From Candidatus Aquiluna sp. XM-24bin5 (GTDB taxonomy: Bacteria; Actinomycetota; Actinomycetia; Actinomycetales; Microbacteriaceae), in assembly GCA_003149555.1 (NCBI GenBank), contig QCWE01000006.1:1-9346 (forward strand): a DNA stretch of 9,346 nt, given 5' to 3'. The notes below the pieces were generated by a model. That model had not been told where the DNA came from, made no database searches, and saw nothing but the letters and a program-made list of their open reading frames with translations. The position numbers and the translations under genes were made by a program. Shown here piece after piece: positions 1 to 6,447 of this stretch. Each line of letters opens with the position of its first letter. The first letter of the stretch is position 1.

Positions 1-534
1 ACTGCGCAAGGCGAATCGATCGGTGGTACGGGTATTGTTGGCGCTTCAACTGCAAATTCGGAGTCCGCAGGTACACGTACTGTAAGTCTTACCGACCAAG
101 CCGGTAGTGCAGCATCTACGACGTCTGCGCAAGCTGGGTTGGTAGGAAGCTTCTCCACTGTGAATACCATCCAGATGCTTGGACAAGATGATCTCTTCGC
201 CGGTGCGCAAGCGCTTGATATTGGCGAGCGTAATTCCGGTATTGCTGGTGCTTCTACCGGTTTGGTTGATGCAGATACAAATGCAATTGACCTGTCGGGA
301 ATGACGGCGAATTTGACTGGGACTGGTCCGCTTGGTGTTTCGGGGCAGGGTTCTGTGTTTGCTACGCAGAGCACTCTTGAGAATAGCACGATCGACCTAA
401 ACGTTGCTAACGCTGGTGGTGGTTCGATTCTTGTGACGGGTTCAACTGGTGGATTCTTCGGCAGCGGCACTATTGCTGGCGCTGGTGCGGATGTTGATTT
501 TGCTGAAACTAATGGTTTCTTCTCCAACCCGTAA
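1..534 (+). CDS. C-terminal part of a Gly/Ser/Thr-rich repetitive surface or secreted protein (5' truncated by window edge)
   Basis: The reading frame is open from the first base of the window and ends at TAA 532-534, giving the last 177 residues of a longer protein whose start lies outside. The composition is dominated by Gly, Ser, Thr, Ala, Asn and Asp, with no cysteine and almost no Lys, typical of extracellular beta-rich or amyloid-like repeat proteins. Two units of about 69 residues can be aligned (residues 11-79 and 80-148): GIVGAST pairs with GIAGAST, and Phe51/Phe120, Thr53/Thr122 and Thr56/Thr125 keep the same register. The tail (residues 149-177) is Gly/Ala-rich and ends in FFSNP. 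No autotransporter beta-barrel or cell-wall anchor is visible at the C terminus. That it is secreted is inferred from composition and from the exported proteins encoded downstream. The family is not recognised. A TTG at 139 is in frame, but nothing supports initiation there. Confidence 0.75.
   Translation, partial: TAQGESIGGTGIVGASTANSESAGTRTVSLTDQAGSAASTTSAQAGLVGSFSTVNTIQMLGQDDLFAGAQALDIGERNSGIAGASTGLVDADTNAIDLSGMTANLTGTGPLGVSGQGSVFATQSTLENSTIDLNVANAGGGSILVTGSTGGFFGSGTIAGAGADVDFAETNGFFSNP
31..444 (+). repeat. Two tandem ~69-residue protein repeats (207-bp period)
   Basis: Unit 1 covers bases 31-237 and unit 2 covers 238-444. The best-kept block is GIVGAST versus GIAGAST at the start of each unit (17 of 21 bases identical). 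Further in-register matches lie near TVSL/AIDL and GSFSTVNTI/SVFATQSTL. The repeat is clearer in protein than in DNA, so it is an old duplication. A partial third copy, TIAGAGA, begins near base 469. Confidence 0.5.
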
Positions 535-570
535 GGGGCGGGCAAGACTTTAGTCTTCGGTCATACGCTT

Positions 571-603
571 TTGTCTGGCAATTGTTTTATGGTTGCCAGA
601 CAA
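571..603 (+). terminator. Strong hairpin after the repetitive-protein gene, probable terminator
   Basis: TTGTCTGGCAA (571-581) and TTGCCAGACAA (593-603) form a perfect 11-bp stem with an 11-base loop, 37 bases after the stop codon at 534. Only a weak T-rich stretch follows (TTCATTATAA), so intrinsic termination may be partial. A smaller inverted repeat, AAGACT-TT-AGTCTT, lies at 544-557. Partial termination here would let the repetitive gene be expressed more strongly than the genes downstream. Confidence 0.6.
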
Positions 604-681
604 TTCATTATAAGAGTGTTTAGTTAGTGCGTACAGGCGTTGGTGAAACCTTATCATGTTTCGTGTTAAAATGGAGCTAAT

Positions 682-1419
682 ATGCTAAATTCGTTTGTAA
701 TTTCGGCGCCGAGACATGTATTTTCCCAATTCCTTGTCTCCCGATTTGTTATTGTATTTTCCGTTATTGTTTGCTTTCAGGTCGCTTTAAGCGCAAATAT
801 TGCGTTTGCTCAGTCCAACGAACAAACGTCTAATGACGTAAGCACTGACACAAATGTCGAGTTGGTTGCGAGTCCACAAAGTGGGTCACAGGCGTCTTCT
901 GGAGGCAATGTTTTTGATTTTTCGTCCAATGGGGGACGTAATGCGCCTCCGGCACCAAACCTGCCGAGTTTTGCAGGTGGTCCGTGCACTGGGCCTGGGA
1001 CTGGACTTACTGCGTCTGGCCCAGGTTTTGCGATTGGTGGAGGCAAGTCTTTTGAGGATGAAGCTTGTCAACGGAGGAACTGGGTTCAGACGCTTGTTGG
1101 CGTTTCGCAGCATATGCCTGAGGTGGAGGCAAATGAACTTAAGCGCGTTGCAATTGCGATTATGATGCAAGATAAATATGTAGGCCCTGCTTTTGAAGCG
1201 CTGGGTTACGACACAAGTAATCCTGGAAATCCGCAGAGGCGTCCACAGGTCGCAAATGGCGCGCAGGTTGCGCCGGAAGCCGCGGGGCGTCGTAAAGTTG
1301 AGCCGCAGCCATCTCGTGCCGCGATGGTAGACAAATGCGTCGCGATCGTGCCTGTAAATGCGTCGCAGGATTTCAAGAAATTAGTAAGCGCGCGTGGTTG
1401 TGAGTTGCGGTCGCGATAG
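682..1419 (+). CDS. Secreted protein with four cysteines and a Gly-rich C-x(26)-C motif, unknown function
   Basis: This 245-residue protein has a long N-region, a hydrophobic core at about residues 22-36, and a signal peptidase I site after Ala-Phe-Ala43. The ATG at 682 has GGAG at 673-676, five bases upstream. After a Ser/Asn/Gly-rich low-complexity stretch (45-90), a distinctive block runs from GGPC102 through a Gly-rich GFAIGGG segment (115-121) to EDEAC129-QRR. A helical segment follows (about 133-165), then a Pro/Arg/Gln-rich linker, then a second cysteine pair, Cys219 and Cys240. Four mature cysteines in two close pairs suggest two disulphides formed in the periplasm. I have a vague impression of similar C-Gly-rich-C-x-RR blocks in other exported bacterial proteins but cannot name a family. 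It is followed after 30 bases by another exported protein, so it is probably in the same operon. Confidence 0.85.
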   Translation: MLNSFVISAPRHVFSQFLVSRFVIVFSVIVCFQVALSANIAFAQSNEQTSNDVSTDTNVELVASPQSGSQASSGGNVFDFSSNGGRNAPPAPNLPSFAGGPCTGPGTGLTASGPGFAIGGGKSFEDEACQRRNWVQTLVGVSQHMPEVEANELKRVAIAIMMQDKYVGPAFEALGYDTSNPGNPQRRPQVANGAQVAPEAAGRRKVEPQPSRAAMVDKCVAIVPVNASQDFKKLVSARGCELRSR

Positions 1420-1449
1420 ATGAAGTCATAAAAAGGGTGAGCGCGTCTC

Positions 1450-1992
1450 ATGTTGAATACAAGGGCATTAATTCTGACAGCTGCTGGTCTAGCCAGTTTT
1501 ACTGCAACGTCAGTATGTTCTCAGGATGCTTCATCTCTTCCAGTTGAGCGGCAGATTGCAGTGACTGTAGGCCAGCTTGACCAGAGGATGGTCGCTAATC
1601 GCCACTTACTTGATGCGCTGCTGGCTGAATCTCTTCAAGCCTTGAATGAGCTGATGCAAAACCCCCTCCAAAATGTGGACTTTTCAGCGAATTTACAAGA
1701 ATCAGCCTCAGGGTTGGCGCAAAAAATGAGCGATATAAGCGACGCTCAAACAAATGCTATTGAATACTATGCTAGTTCACTCATGATGCGATCAGACGAT
1801 CTTTTCGCGCTCTGGGGTGAGAATAGAGAACAAAAGTCGAAATACTTTATGCAGACTGGTTCTCTCTATGACCTGCCCAACGCTGAGCCAGAGATAGACC
1901 CAAGTGACGCGCCTGTTATTTCATATCCATCGCATGTATTTGTTGGAAGTGTGCCTGAGAGTGGTTTTTTCAGTATGGTTCAGCCTGAGTAG
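1450..1992 (+). CDS. Secreted helical protein of unknown function
   Basis: This 180-residue protein begins with a signal peptide: Arg5, a hydrophobic core at about residues 6-19, and cleavage around Cys23-Ser-Gln25. Thr-Ser-Val-Cys23 does not fit a lipobox, so a soluble periplasmic or secreted product is more likely than a lipoprotein. Residues 30-130 are predominantly helix-forming, with hydrophobic residues at heptad-like spacing (for example LLDALLAESLQALNEL, 53-68). The last 45 residues are Pro/Ser-rich. A GGTGAG stretch at 1436-1441 is a plausible ribosome binding site eight bases before the ATG. The gene lies 30 bases after the previous stop and 47 bases before the next start, consistent with an operon. 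No domain is recognised. Confidence 0.85.
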   Translation: MLNTRALILTAAGLASFTATSVCSQDASSLPVERQIAVTVGQLDQRMVANRHLLDALLAESLQALNELMQNPLQNVDFSANLQESASGLAQKMSDISDAQTNAIEYYASSLMMRSDDLFALWGENREQKSKYFMQTGSLYDLPNAEPEIDPSDAPVISYPSHVFVGSVPESGFFSMVQPE

Positions 1993-2027
1993 AAGTGATA
2001 CTAAAATCTGGACCGCGTCTAAGTCTT

Positions 2028-2033
2028 AAGGAG
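2028..2033 (+). promoter_or_regulatory. Ribosome binding site AAGGAG that fixes a TTG start at 2040
   Basis: AAGGAG is six bases upstream of TTG 2040. The competing upstream in-frame GTG at 1995 has no such site and would place 15 polar residues before the signal peptide. The TTG start yields a textbook lipoprotein signal sequence. Confidence 0.8.
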
Positions 2034-2039
2034 TCGGCC

Positions 2040-3047
2040 TTGTCTATTCGTCTTATCGTTCCACTAGCTGCGGTTAGTATGGCACTCGCGGCATGCGAAG
2101 CACCGCAACAAAATAGTTCACTTGATAGAATGATTTTGAATAGTAGTGCGGTTATTCCAGCAGGTGTTCCGTGTGACCGGATAGACGAAAGATTTCGTGA
2201 TACTGTTTCGGGCTGTAATGTCATTGTTCAAGATTCATCGCAAAAGAAATTAACTCGAGAAGAGTTAGTTGATCTAAATGTAAAATTCAGTAGCGAAGTT
2301 GTTAATTTTGTAAACTTCGATTTTGATCAGGCGTTGTTGCGGAGCGATGCAAAGAAAACTCTTGATCGACAAGCAGAGTGGATATCTCAATACCCTGATC
2401 TTCATTTCTCAGTTTTTGGCCACACCGATTTAGTTGGTTCGCTTGACTATAATTTTGACCTAGCTAAGCGTCGCGCAGATGCGGTGGTTGCTTATTTGAT
2501 TTCAAAAGGCGCGTCGCGAGATCAACTCGAAAGTGTTGTGTCCTTTGGAGAAACACAGCCGCTCGTGCAGACCACGCGCCGTGAGGAGGCAAACCGCCGC
2601 GCCGTAACCGAAGTTAGTGGTTACCTAAATCTGAAGCAAATATCTCAGGTCTCAATTTCGTGTGGGATGCTGTCCGCCTCGTATGCCGCGAGTTATGCGC
2701 AATGTGTTGACGTAAAGAACGATGTTCCAGTTGTTCCACCAATGGAACCCTCGCCGCCAACGGTTGTTGAAGCCGAATATGGTTATGATACTGATGCGAA
2801 TTCTGAAACTTCGGATGCTCGTGGTCGAGCTTCTATAACGGATGATGGTGACGGAAATCGCGTTGCTGAAGCTTCTGGTGAAACTGGTCCCGAAGACGAT
2901 CCTAGGACCTCGGTTTCTGTGAGTTCTGAAACGGTAAATACTTCATCTGAGGAGAGTGATACAGTTAGTGCTAGCGCAAGTGGCCGTGCTGGAGATGTGT
3001 CGGTTACCCGCGAACCTGATGGATCGGTAACGTTTGGCTCAAACTAG
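2040..3047 (+). CDS. OmpA-family peptidoglycan-binding lipoprotein with long acidic C-terminal tail
   Basis: Starting at TTG 2040, the protein has 335 residues. Residues 1-19 form a lipoprotein signal peptide ending in the lipobox LAAC19, so it should be lipidated and held in a membrane, most likely the outer membrane (Glu rather than Asp at +2). An OmpA C-terminal-like domain covers about 89-193. It has VNFDFDQALL at its start, GHTD (127-130) then GS, YN, and LAKRRA (141-146), FGE..P (169-174) and NRRAV (185-189). Asp130 and the Arg144/145 pair occupy the positions that bind diaminopimelate in this family, so peptidoglycan binding is expected. A non-OmpA region with cysteines follows, then an acidic Ser/Thr/Asp/Glu-rich tail from about 250 that looks disordered. 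It is upstream of a second OmpA-like lipoprotein, with 25 bases between them. Tad loci of related bacteria often contain an OmpA-family gene, but a link to the tad genes at the right of this window is inference. Confidence 0.9.
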   Translation: MSIRLIVPLAAVSMALAACEAPQQNSSLDRMILNSSAVIPAGVPCDRIDERFRDTVSGCNVIVQDSSQKKLTREELVDLNVKFSSEVVNFVNFDFDQALLRSDAKKTLDRQAEWISQYPDLHFSVFGHTDLVGSLDYNFDLAKRRADAVVAYLISKGASRDQLESVVSFGETQPLVQTTRREEANRRAVTEVSGYLNLKQISQVSISCGMLSASYAASYAQCVDVKNDVPVVPPMEPSPPTVVEAEYGYDTDANSETSDARGRASITDDGDGNRVAEASGETGPEDDPRTSVSVSSETVNTSSEESDTVSASASGRAGDVSVTREPDGSVTFGSN

Positions 3048-3072
3048 CATATACGCGGGTGGAAACTTACCT

Positions 3073-3516
3073 ATGACTTTCAAAGCTTGTCGGCGCATTG
3101 CGAGTATTTTTTTTCTTTTCGCTTTGACGGCTTGTGCGCCCTCCTCGGGCTTAGTGAATGTAAAAGGGCGAGATGTTCCTACTGCAGTTTTTGTCTTTTT
3201 TGATAAAGACTCTCCCGTGCCCCAAGACGAGTCTGAGTCCGTCATTAATGAGGCTGCTGCTTTTCTAGTGCAATATGACAATACAGTGGCTCGTATAGTC
3301 GGTCATGTCGCTCCAGATGAGGAGCTGTCCTCTGATGAGGATCAAAGGCTTGATCGTTTGCGTGCAGCTGCGATTGGTGCTCGACTCGTTCAATATGGTG
3401 TTCAAGGTAATAGAATTCAGCCTGCTGTTGCGGGTCGGCGTGAAAATATGTCAGGGCAGGGAGGCGACCCTTCGATTGACCGACGTGTGGATATTCTCTT
3501 TGCCACAACGCAGTGA
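3073..3516 (+). CDS. Small lipoprotein with degenerate OmpA-like domain
   Basis: The ATG at 3073 gives 147 residues with a lipoprotein signal peptide ending in LTAC21. An in-frame TTG at 3034 overlaps the previous gene and would add 13 unhelpful residues. GGGTGGA at 3057-3063 is the likely ribosome binding site. The mature part keeps the OmpA-like layout: a hydrophobic strand ending in FFDKDSP (42-48), a helix, IVGHV (75-79), a helix with RLDRLRAAAIGARLVQYGV (92-110), and a final DRRVDI (136-141). The family's HTD is replaced by HVA, so the diaminopimelate-binding Asp is missing, while the Arg residues of the following helix remain. It may bind a modified ligand, or act as a structural partner of the preceding lipoprotein. 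A run of eight T (3107-3114) sits inside the signal-peptide codons. Confidence 0.85.
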   Translation: MTFKACRRIASIFFLFALTACAPSSGLVNVKGRDVPTAVFVFFDKDSPVPQDESESVINEAAAFLVQYDNTVARIVGHVAPDEELSSDEDQRLDRLRAAAIGARLVQYGVQGNRIQPAVAGRRENMSGQGGDPSIDRRVDILFATTQ

Positions 3517-3518
3517 TT

Positions 3519-3542
3519 ATAACTGGCGATAAGGCCAGTTAT
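3519..3542. terminator. Hairpin between convergent genes, possible bidirectional terminator
   Basis: ATAACTGGC (3519-3527) and GCCAGTTAT (3534-3542) form a 9-bp perfect stem with a six-base loop, two bases after the stop codon at 3516 and 18 bases before the end of the convergent gene at 3561. There is no clear T run on either side, so termination on either strand is plausible but not certain. An alternative stem, CGATAA/TTATCG (3527-3532 with 3539-3544), overlaps it. Confidence 0.5.
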
Positions 3543-3560
3543 CGTCGGTTTAATAACTGC

Positions 3561-4673
3561 CTATAACTCACTGATCAGGTTTATGAATTTTGCTTTTCGG
3601 GAGTGAGACCCGCGGAGCGCGTCAAGCCGTTTTTGATACGCATCAATGGAGCCGTCTTCAACAGCAATCTCACGCATGTCGCGAAGGAGGCTAAAAGCCT
3701 GATCATACCCTTGGATGTTACGCCGGCTGATTTCACCTTCAACCATACCCCACGCCTCTTGCCCGCGCAGCCGGAGGGCTTCAAGACGCCTCTTGCGCGC
3801 TTTTTCAGCGTCTTGCGCGCGGCGCTCTGCCTCTCTTTTTTGCCGTTCGGCTATCGCACGGTTGCGTTCGGTGCGCAGGCTGTCGGCTTGCGCGCGTAAC
3901 TCCCCTGCAGTGCGGCGCACATGATTGCCTTTTGTCGATTGCGCACGAGCACGCTGACGCAATTCTGAGGCCACATGGGTATCACCTTCCATAACACGGA
4001 TCAGTAAGTCTGTTTTTTCCTGATCCGTTAATTGAGAAATGCCCATGTCTGAGAGTTTGCGGTCAGATGCCGCGTCAGCGGCAGAAGCTGCCACACTCAC
4101 CAGGTCGCGATCAATGTCGAAAAACTCTACCATCGCGACCAGAGAACCGCTCAGAGCGCCGAGTCCGGGCAACGGCTCTGGGATGTCATCAGGAACAAGG
4201 TTGTCAGCAACAGCTGTCAGCCATGCCAGATAAAATACCCGTAAATCACCTGACAAAATATCCATTCGCAGTGGCGATAAGCTGGACAGCCAGCCGGCGC
4301 CCTCATCCCACGTGTCCTCTTCTGAAAAGATCTCGTCTTTGTGGAGGTCGATAATGGTGTGGCGCCCTTTGTTTCTGAGCCGGATCCAATCCACGGGGCC
4401 CAGAAAACTTTCTAGCTCTGGTTGATTTATGAGATGTTTTGGACCCCTTATCATGAGGCGTCGTGTGCCCCAATTGGTGACATAGAGATGGAGATCAAAA
4501 CAGCTTTCCATCAGTTTTTCGGGCTGACCCCGAAAATCCCCCCATGTGTAATGGTTGGTGAAACTGGTGCTGGTAATCCGGGCCCGTGATGACAAGCCCC
4601 GCAACATTTGCTGCTCGGCAGGCGTTAATTGTCGGTCAATAGACTGAAATTCGTAATATTGATATTCGCTCAT
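3561..4673 (-). CDS. Conserved 'MSEYQYYEF' family protein, partner of SWIM-type zinc finger proteins, function unknown
   Basis: This 370-residue cytoplasmic protein opens with MSEYQYYEFQSIDR, then LSSRARITSTSFTNHYTWGDFRG (27-49) and YVTNWGTRRLMIR (64-76). From memory, these match a widespread bacterial family of unknown function usually encoded beside a SWIM zinc finger protein. The central part (about 105-240) includes LRVFYLAWL and PEPLPGLGALS. Residues 255-305 form a highly charged Arg/Glu/Ala coiled coil, and the end (310-360) has QGYDQAFSLLRDMREIA and a basic HSRKAKF. The length is typical and the family looks intact. It follows the 4704-6239 gene after 30 bases on the same strand, so the two should be co-transcribed. 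No catalytic motif is visible. DNA or RNA binding through the basic coiled coil is possible but unsupported. Confidence 0.85.
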   Translation of the reverse strand: MSEYQYYEFQSIDRQLTPAEQQMLRGLSSRARITSTSFTNHYTWGDFRGQPEKLMESCFDLHLYVTNWGTRRLMIRGPKHLINQPELESFLGPVDWIRLRNKGRHTIIDLHKDEIFSEEDTWDEGAGWLSSLSPLRMDILSGDLRVFYLAWLTAVADNLVPDDIPEPLPGLGALSGSLVAMVEFFDIDRDLVSVAASAADAASDRKLSDMGISQLTDQEKTDLLIRVMEGDTHVASELRQRARAQSTKGNHVRRTAGELRAQADSLRTERNRAIAERQKREAERRAQDAEKARKRRLEALRLRGQEAWGMVEGEISRRNIQGYDQAFSLLRDMREIAVEDGSIDAYQKRLDALRGSHSRKAKFINLISEL

Positions 4674-4703
4674 CCTGTTGTGTTCCGTTGATAGCTTGCT
4701 GCG

Positions 4704-6239
4704 TCAATGGGCATGGTCCCGCAAAGCCTGTAGAAGGGGCCGCAAGCCGTATTTGCGAAAATGCTTATGAATAAGCGTGTCAATTTCTATTTGCCAGTGT
4801 TGTGACTGGCCGCTTGCCCGATGGGCACGCGCAGCTATAGCCAGCCAATCTGCGGCGATCTGGTAATATTTTGATCTGCCCTCATCCATAATTGGTTTGG
4901 CCGCACGAAACGCCAGCGCAATTGTCCACTCGGGATGCTTGGCATACGCCCGTTCAGCTAGGCGTTGCAGGTCCGTTGCATACACGCTGACATGTGTTTT
5001 GACAGGATCAACGCAGGACACCGCATCGTCAATCCTGTCTTCTTCCAGCAAGATTTCAATCCGGTCCGTAGCATAAGGAGCCGCTAGCAAACTTCTTATG
5101 AGGTCCTCCCGAAATGTCGGCCATGCAGCGGTGTTTGACACTTTGAATGCGTCACGAAAGTCTTGTCGGGAAAAACTCTGCTCAAAGGCAGCCTGTGCGG
5201 CTTTGACAGCGAGGTCCTGACGGCCAAATCTATGGGCAGTATCACGCAACCAGCGCGCCAAAACGACCAAGGACACACTCGATGATGACCGAAGAAGATT
5301 ATTGTCGTCTTGGAGGGGTAAAGACAGACCCCAATCCGCAAGAGCCAGTGCCGTGTCACTCTGGCCAGCGGCCATGATACTTTCTGCCACGCGTTGAATA
5401 TCATTGTGTCGTGACAGCTGTTTTTTGGCGATTTTTACAGCGTCTTCAACGCGTCCCACCTGCGCCAGCATTGCAGAATGTTCGCAATAAAAATCCGCCG
5501 AACGCGACAGGTTCAGATATGCATCATATCGTCCCGATCCAGACAGTGCTGCAAGACGCGCCTGGGTCAAACGACGTTCAGAACTATCCTCTTTCCCTGT
5601 GGGTGCCCAACTCTGTATGTGGCCCAATAAGACGTCTTCCAAGCCCGGATCATCCCACCCTCGCAGAGCTGCGTCGATTGCGGTGCTGAAGGCCATATCA
5701 GCGCCATATTCGGCGACGCGGTTCTGCCAATCATTCAGGTCATCAACCAGATCTTCCCGAAAATCGCGGGGAATATCTGTCATTAAAACAGCTTGCGCAA
5801 TAAGTGCATCCAGCTTGGGAAAATATTGATGCAGTGTTTCATCGTGGTCAGCGCATTCAGGCCAGTGTTTCGCCAATGTGGCGGCGGTTGGCACCAAGAC
5901 TGTTAAGGCATCTTGACCCCGCCCAGAACCAAGAAGCAGTTCAATGGCGTCAACCAATTCGTCTAATGCGGGCTCATCGATATCCAGTACTGTCTGGTGA
6001 CGCCACCTGTGACGCATTGGTCGCATGAAAAACACAGTCTCCACACTGTGGAGGAGTAATTTAGGATCAATGGATTCACCAGTTTGAGCGTGAGCAACAA
6101 TTAGTCTGGTATCAAGCCAAGTCGCGAAATCTTCATTGATGTCCAAGTAATCAAGGATCAACCGTTCGCACTGGCTTCTTGATAGTGCTTGCAAACGCTG
6201 TTCGAACACGTCTCGTGTGTTATCAAAGTGAGCCACCAT
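4704..6239 (-). CDS. C-terminal-region homologue of SWIM zinc finger proteins, lacking the SWIM domain
   Basis: This 511-residue, all-helical protein has TPR-like alternation of helices, for example GRVEDAVKIAKKQL (262-275), GQSDTALALADWGL (292-305), RQDLAVKAAQAAFE (340-353) and IEILLEEDRIDDAV (394-407). It ends in HKHFRKYGLRPLLQAL (491-506). I recognise this as the helical region that follows the zinc finger in the SWIM proteins paired with the MSEYQYYEF family. In that family the start (LSRSQCERLILDYL, 19-32) comes directly after the zinc finger. Here there is no CxC...CxH motif, and the ATG at 6239 has AGGAA eight bases upstream, so it is probably a genuinely shorter protein and not a mis-called start. 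It is also similar in style to DUF6880 proteins. It leads a two-gene minus-strand operon. Its role is unknown; helical repeats imply protein-protein contacts. Confidence 0.75.
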   Translation of the reverse strand: MVAHFDNTRDVFEQRLQALSRSQCERLILDYLDINEDFATWLDTRLIVAHAQTGESIDPKLLLHSVETVFFMRPMRHRWRHQTVLDIDEPALDELVDAIELLLGSGRGQDALTVLVPTAATLAKHWPECADHDETLHQYFPKLDALIAQAVLMTDIPRDFREDLVDDLNDWQNRVAEYGADMAFSTAIDAALRGWDDPGLEDVLLGHIQSWAPTGKEDSSERRLTQARLAALSGSGRYDAYLNLSRSADFYCEHSAMLAQVGRVEDAVKIAKKQLSRHNDIQRVAESIMAAGQSDTALALADWGLSLPLQDDNNLLRSSSSVSLVVLARWLRDTAHRFGRQDLAVKAAQAAFEQSFSRQDFRDAFKVSNTAAWPTFREDLIRSLLAAPYATDRIEILLEEDRIDDAVSCVDPVKTHVSVYATDLQRLAERAYAKHPEWTIALAFRAAKPIMDEGRSKYYQIAADWLAIAARAHRASGQSQHWQIEIDTLIHKHFRKYGLRPLLQALRDHAH

Positions 6240-6447
6240 GAAGCTATTTCCTGTTATTATTTGCCTTCATAGGTAGCGGTGAGCAATGATCACATAAAGC
6301 TTAAAAGGATAAATGAAACACTAATTGACACATCTCCCAGTTACAATTCCTAATATTTTTGAGAGTCCGGAGACAACATGATATTGTTAATACTGTTGTA
6401 AAACTTTGCTATTCGAAATTCGGGTCTTCTGTTTGGGTTTTGTGCGG
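6240..6447. other. Intergenic region with no gene
   Basis: This AT-rich gap lies between the DUF6429 gene and the minus-strand pair. A forward TTGACA (6325-6330) is followed 20 bases later by TAATAT, too far apart for a confident promoter. A weak inverted repeat, ACAACA/TGTTGT, occurs at 6373-6399. AGGAA at 6248-6252, read on the minus strand, is the ribosome binding site of the gene starting at 6239. Confidence 0.5.

Noticed and set aside
1..534. Curli subunit (CsgA-like) identity for the repetitive protein
   Set aside because: The repeat is about 69 residues and lacks the short Gln/Asn strand pattern of curli repeats; no curli gene is visible nearby.
810..1170. Several minus-strand frames inside the secreted Cys protein gene
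   Set aside because: They are shadows of the plus-strand gene, with implausible composition and no start signals.
1995..2039. Longer start of the OmpA lipoprotein at GTG 1995
   Set aside because: It lacks a ribosome binding site and would bury the signal peptide; TTG 2040 has AAGGAG and gives a proper lipobox protein.
3034..3072. Longer start of the second lipoprotein at TTG 3034
   Set aside because: It overlaps the preceding gene and adds polar residues before a good signal peptide; ATG 3073 fits better.
4039..4354. Plus-strand frames opposite the MSEYQYYEF-family gene
   Set aside because: They are antisense shadows of a conserved family protein with coiled coil; Arg/Ser-rich translations come from the complementary codons.
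6325..6356. Forward TTGACA and TAATAT as a promoter
   Set aside because: The spacing is 20 bases and the transcript would only run antisense to the DUF6429 gene.
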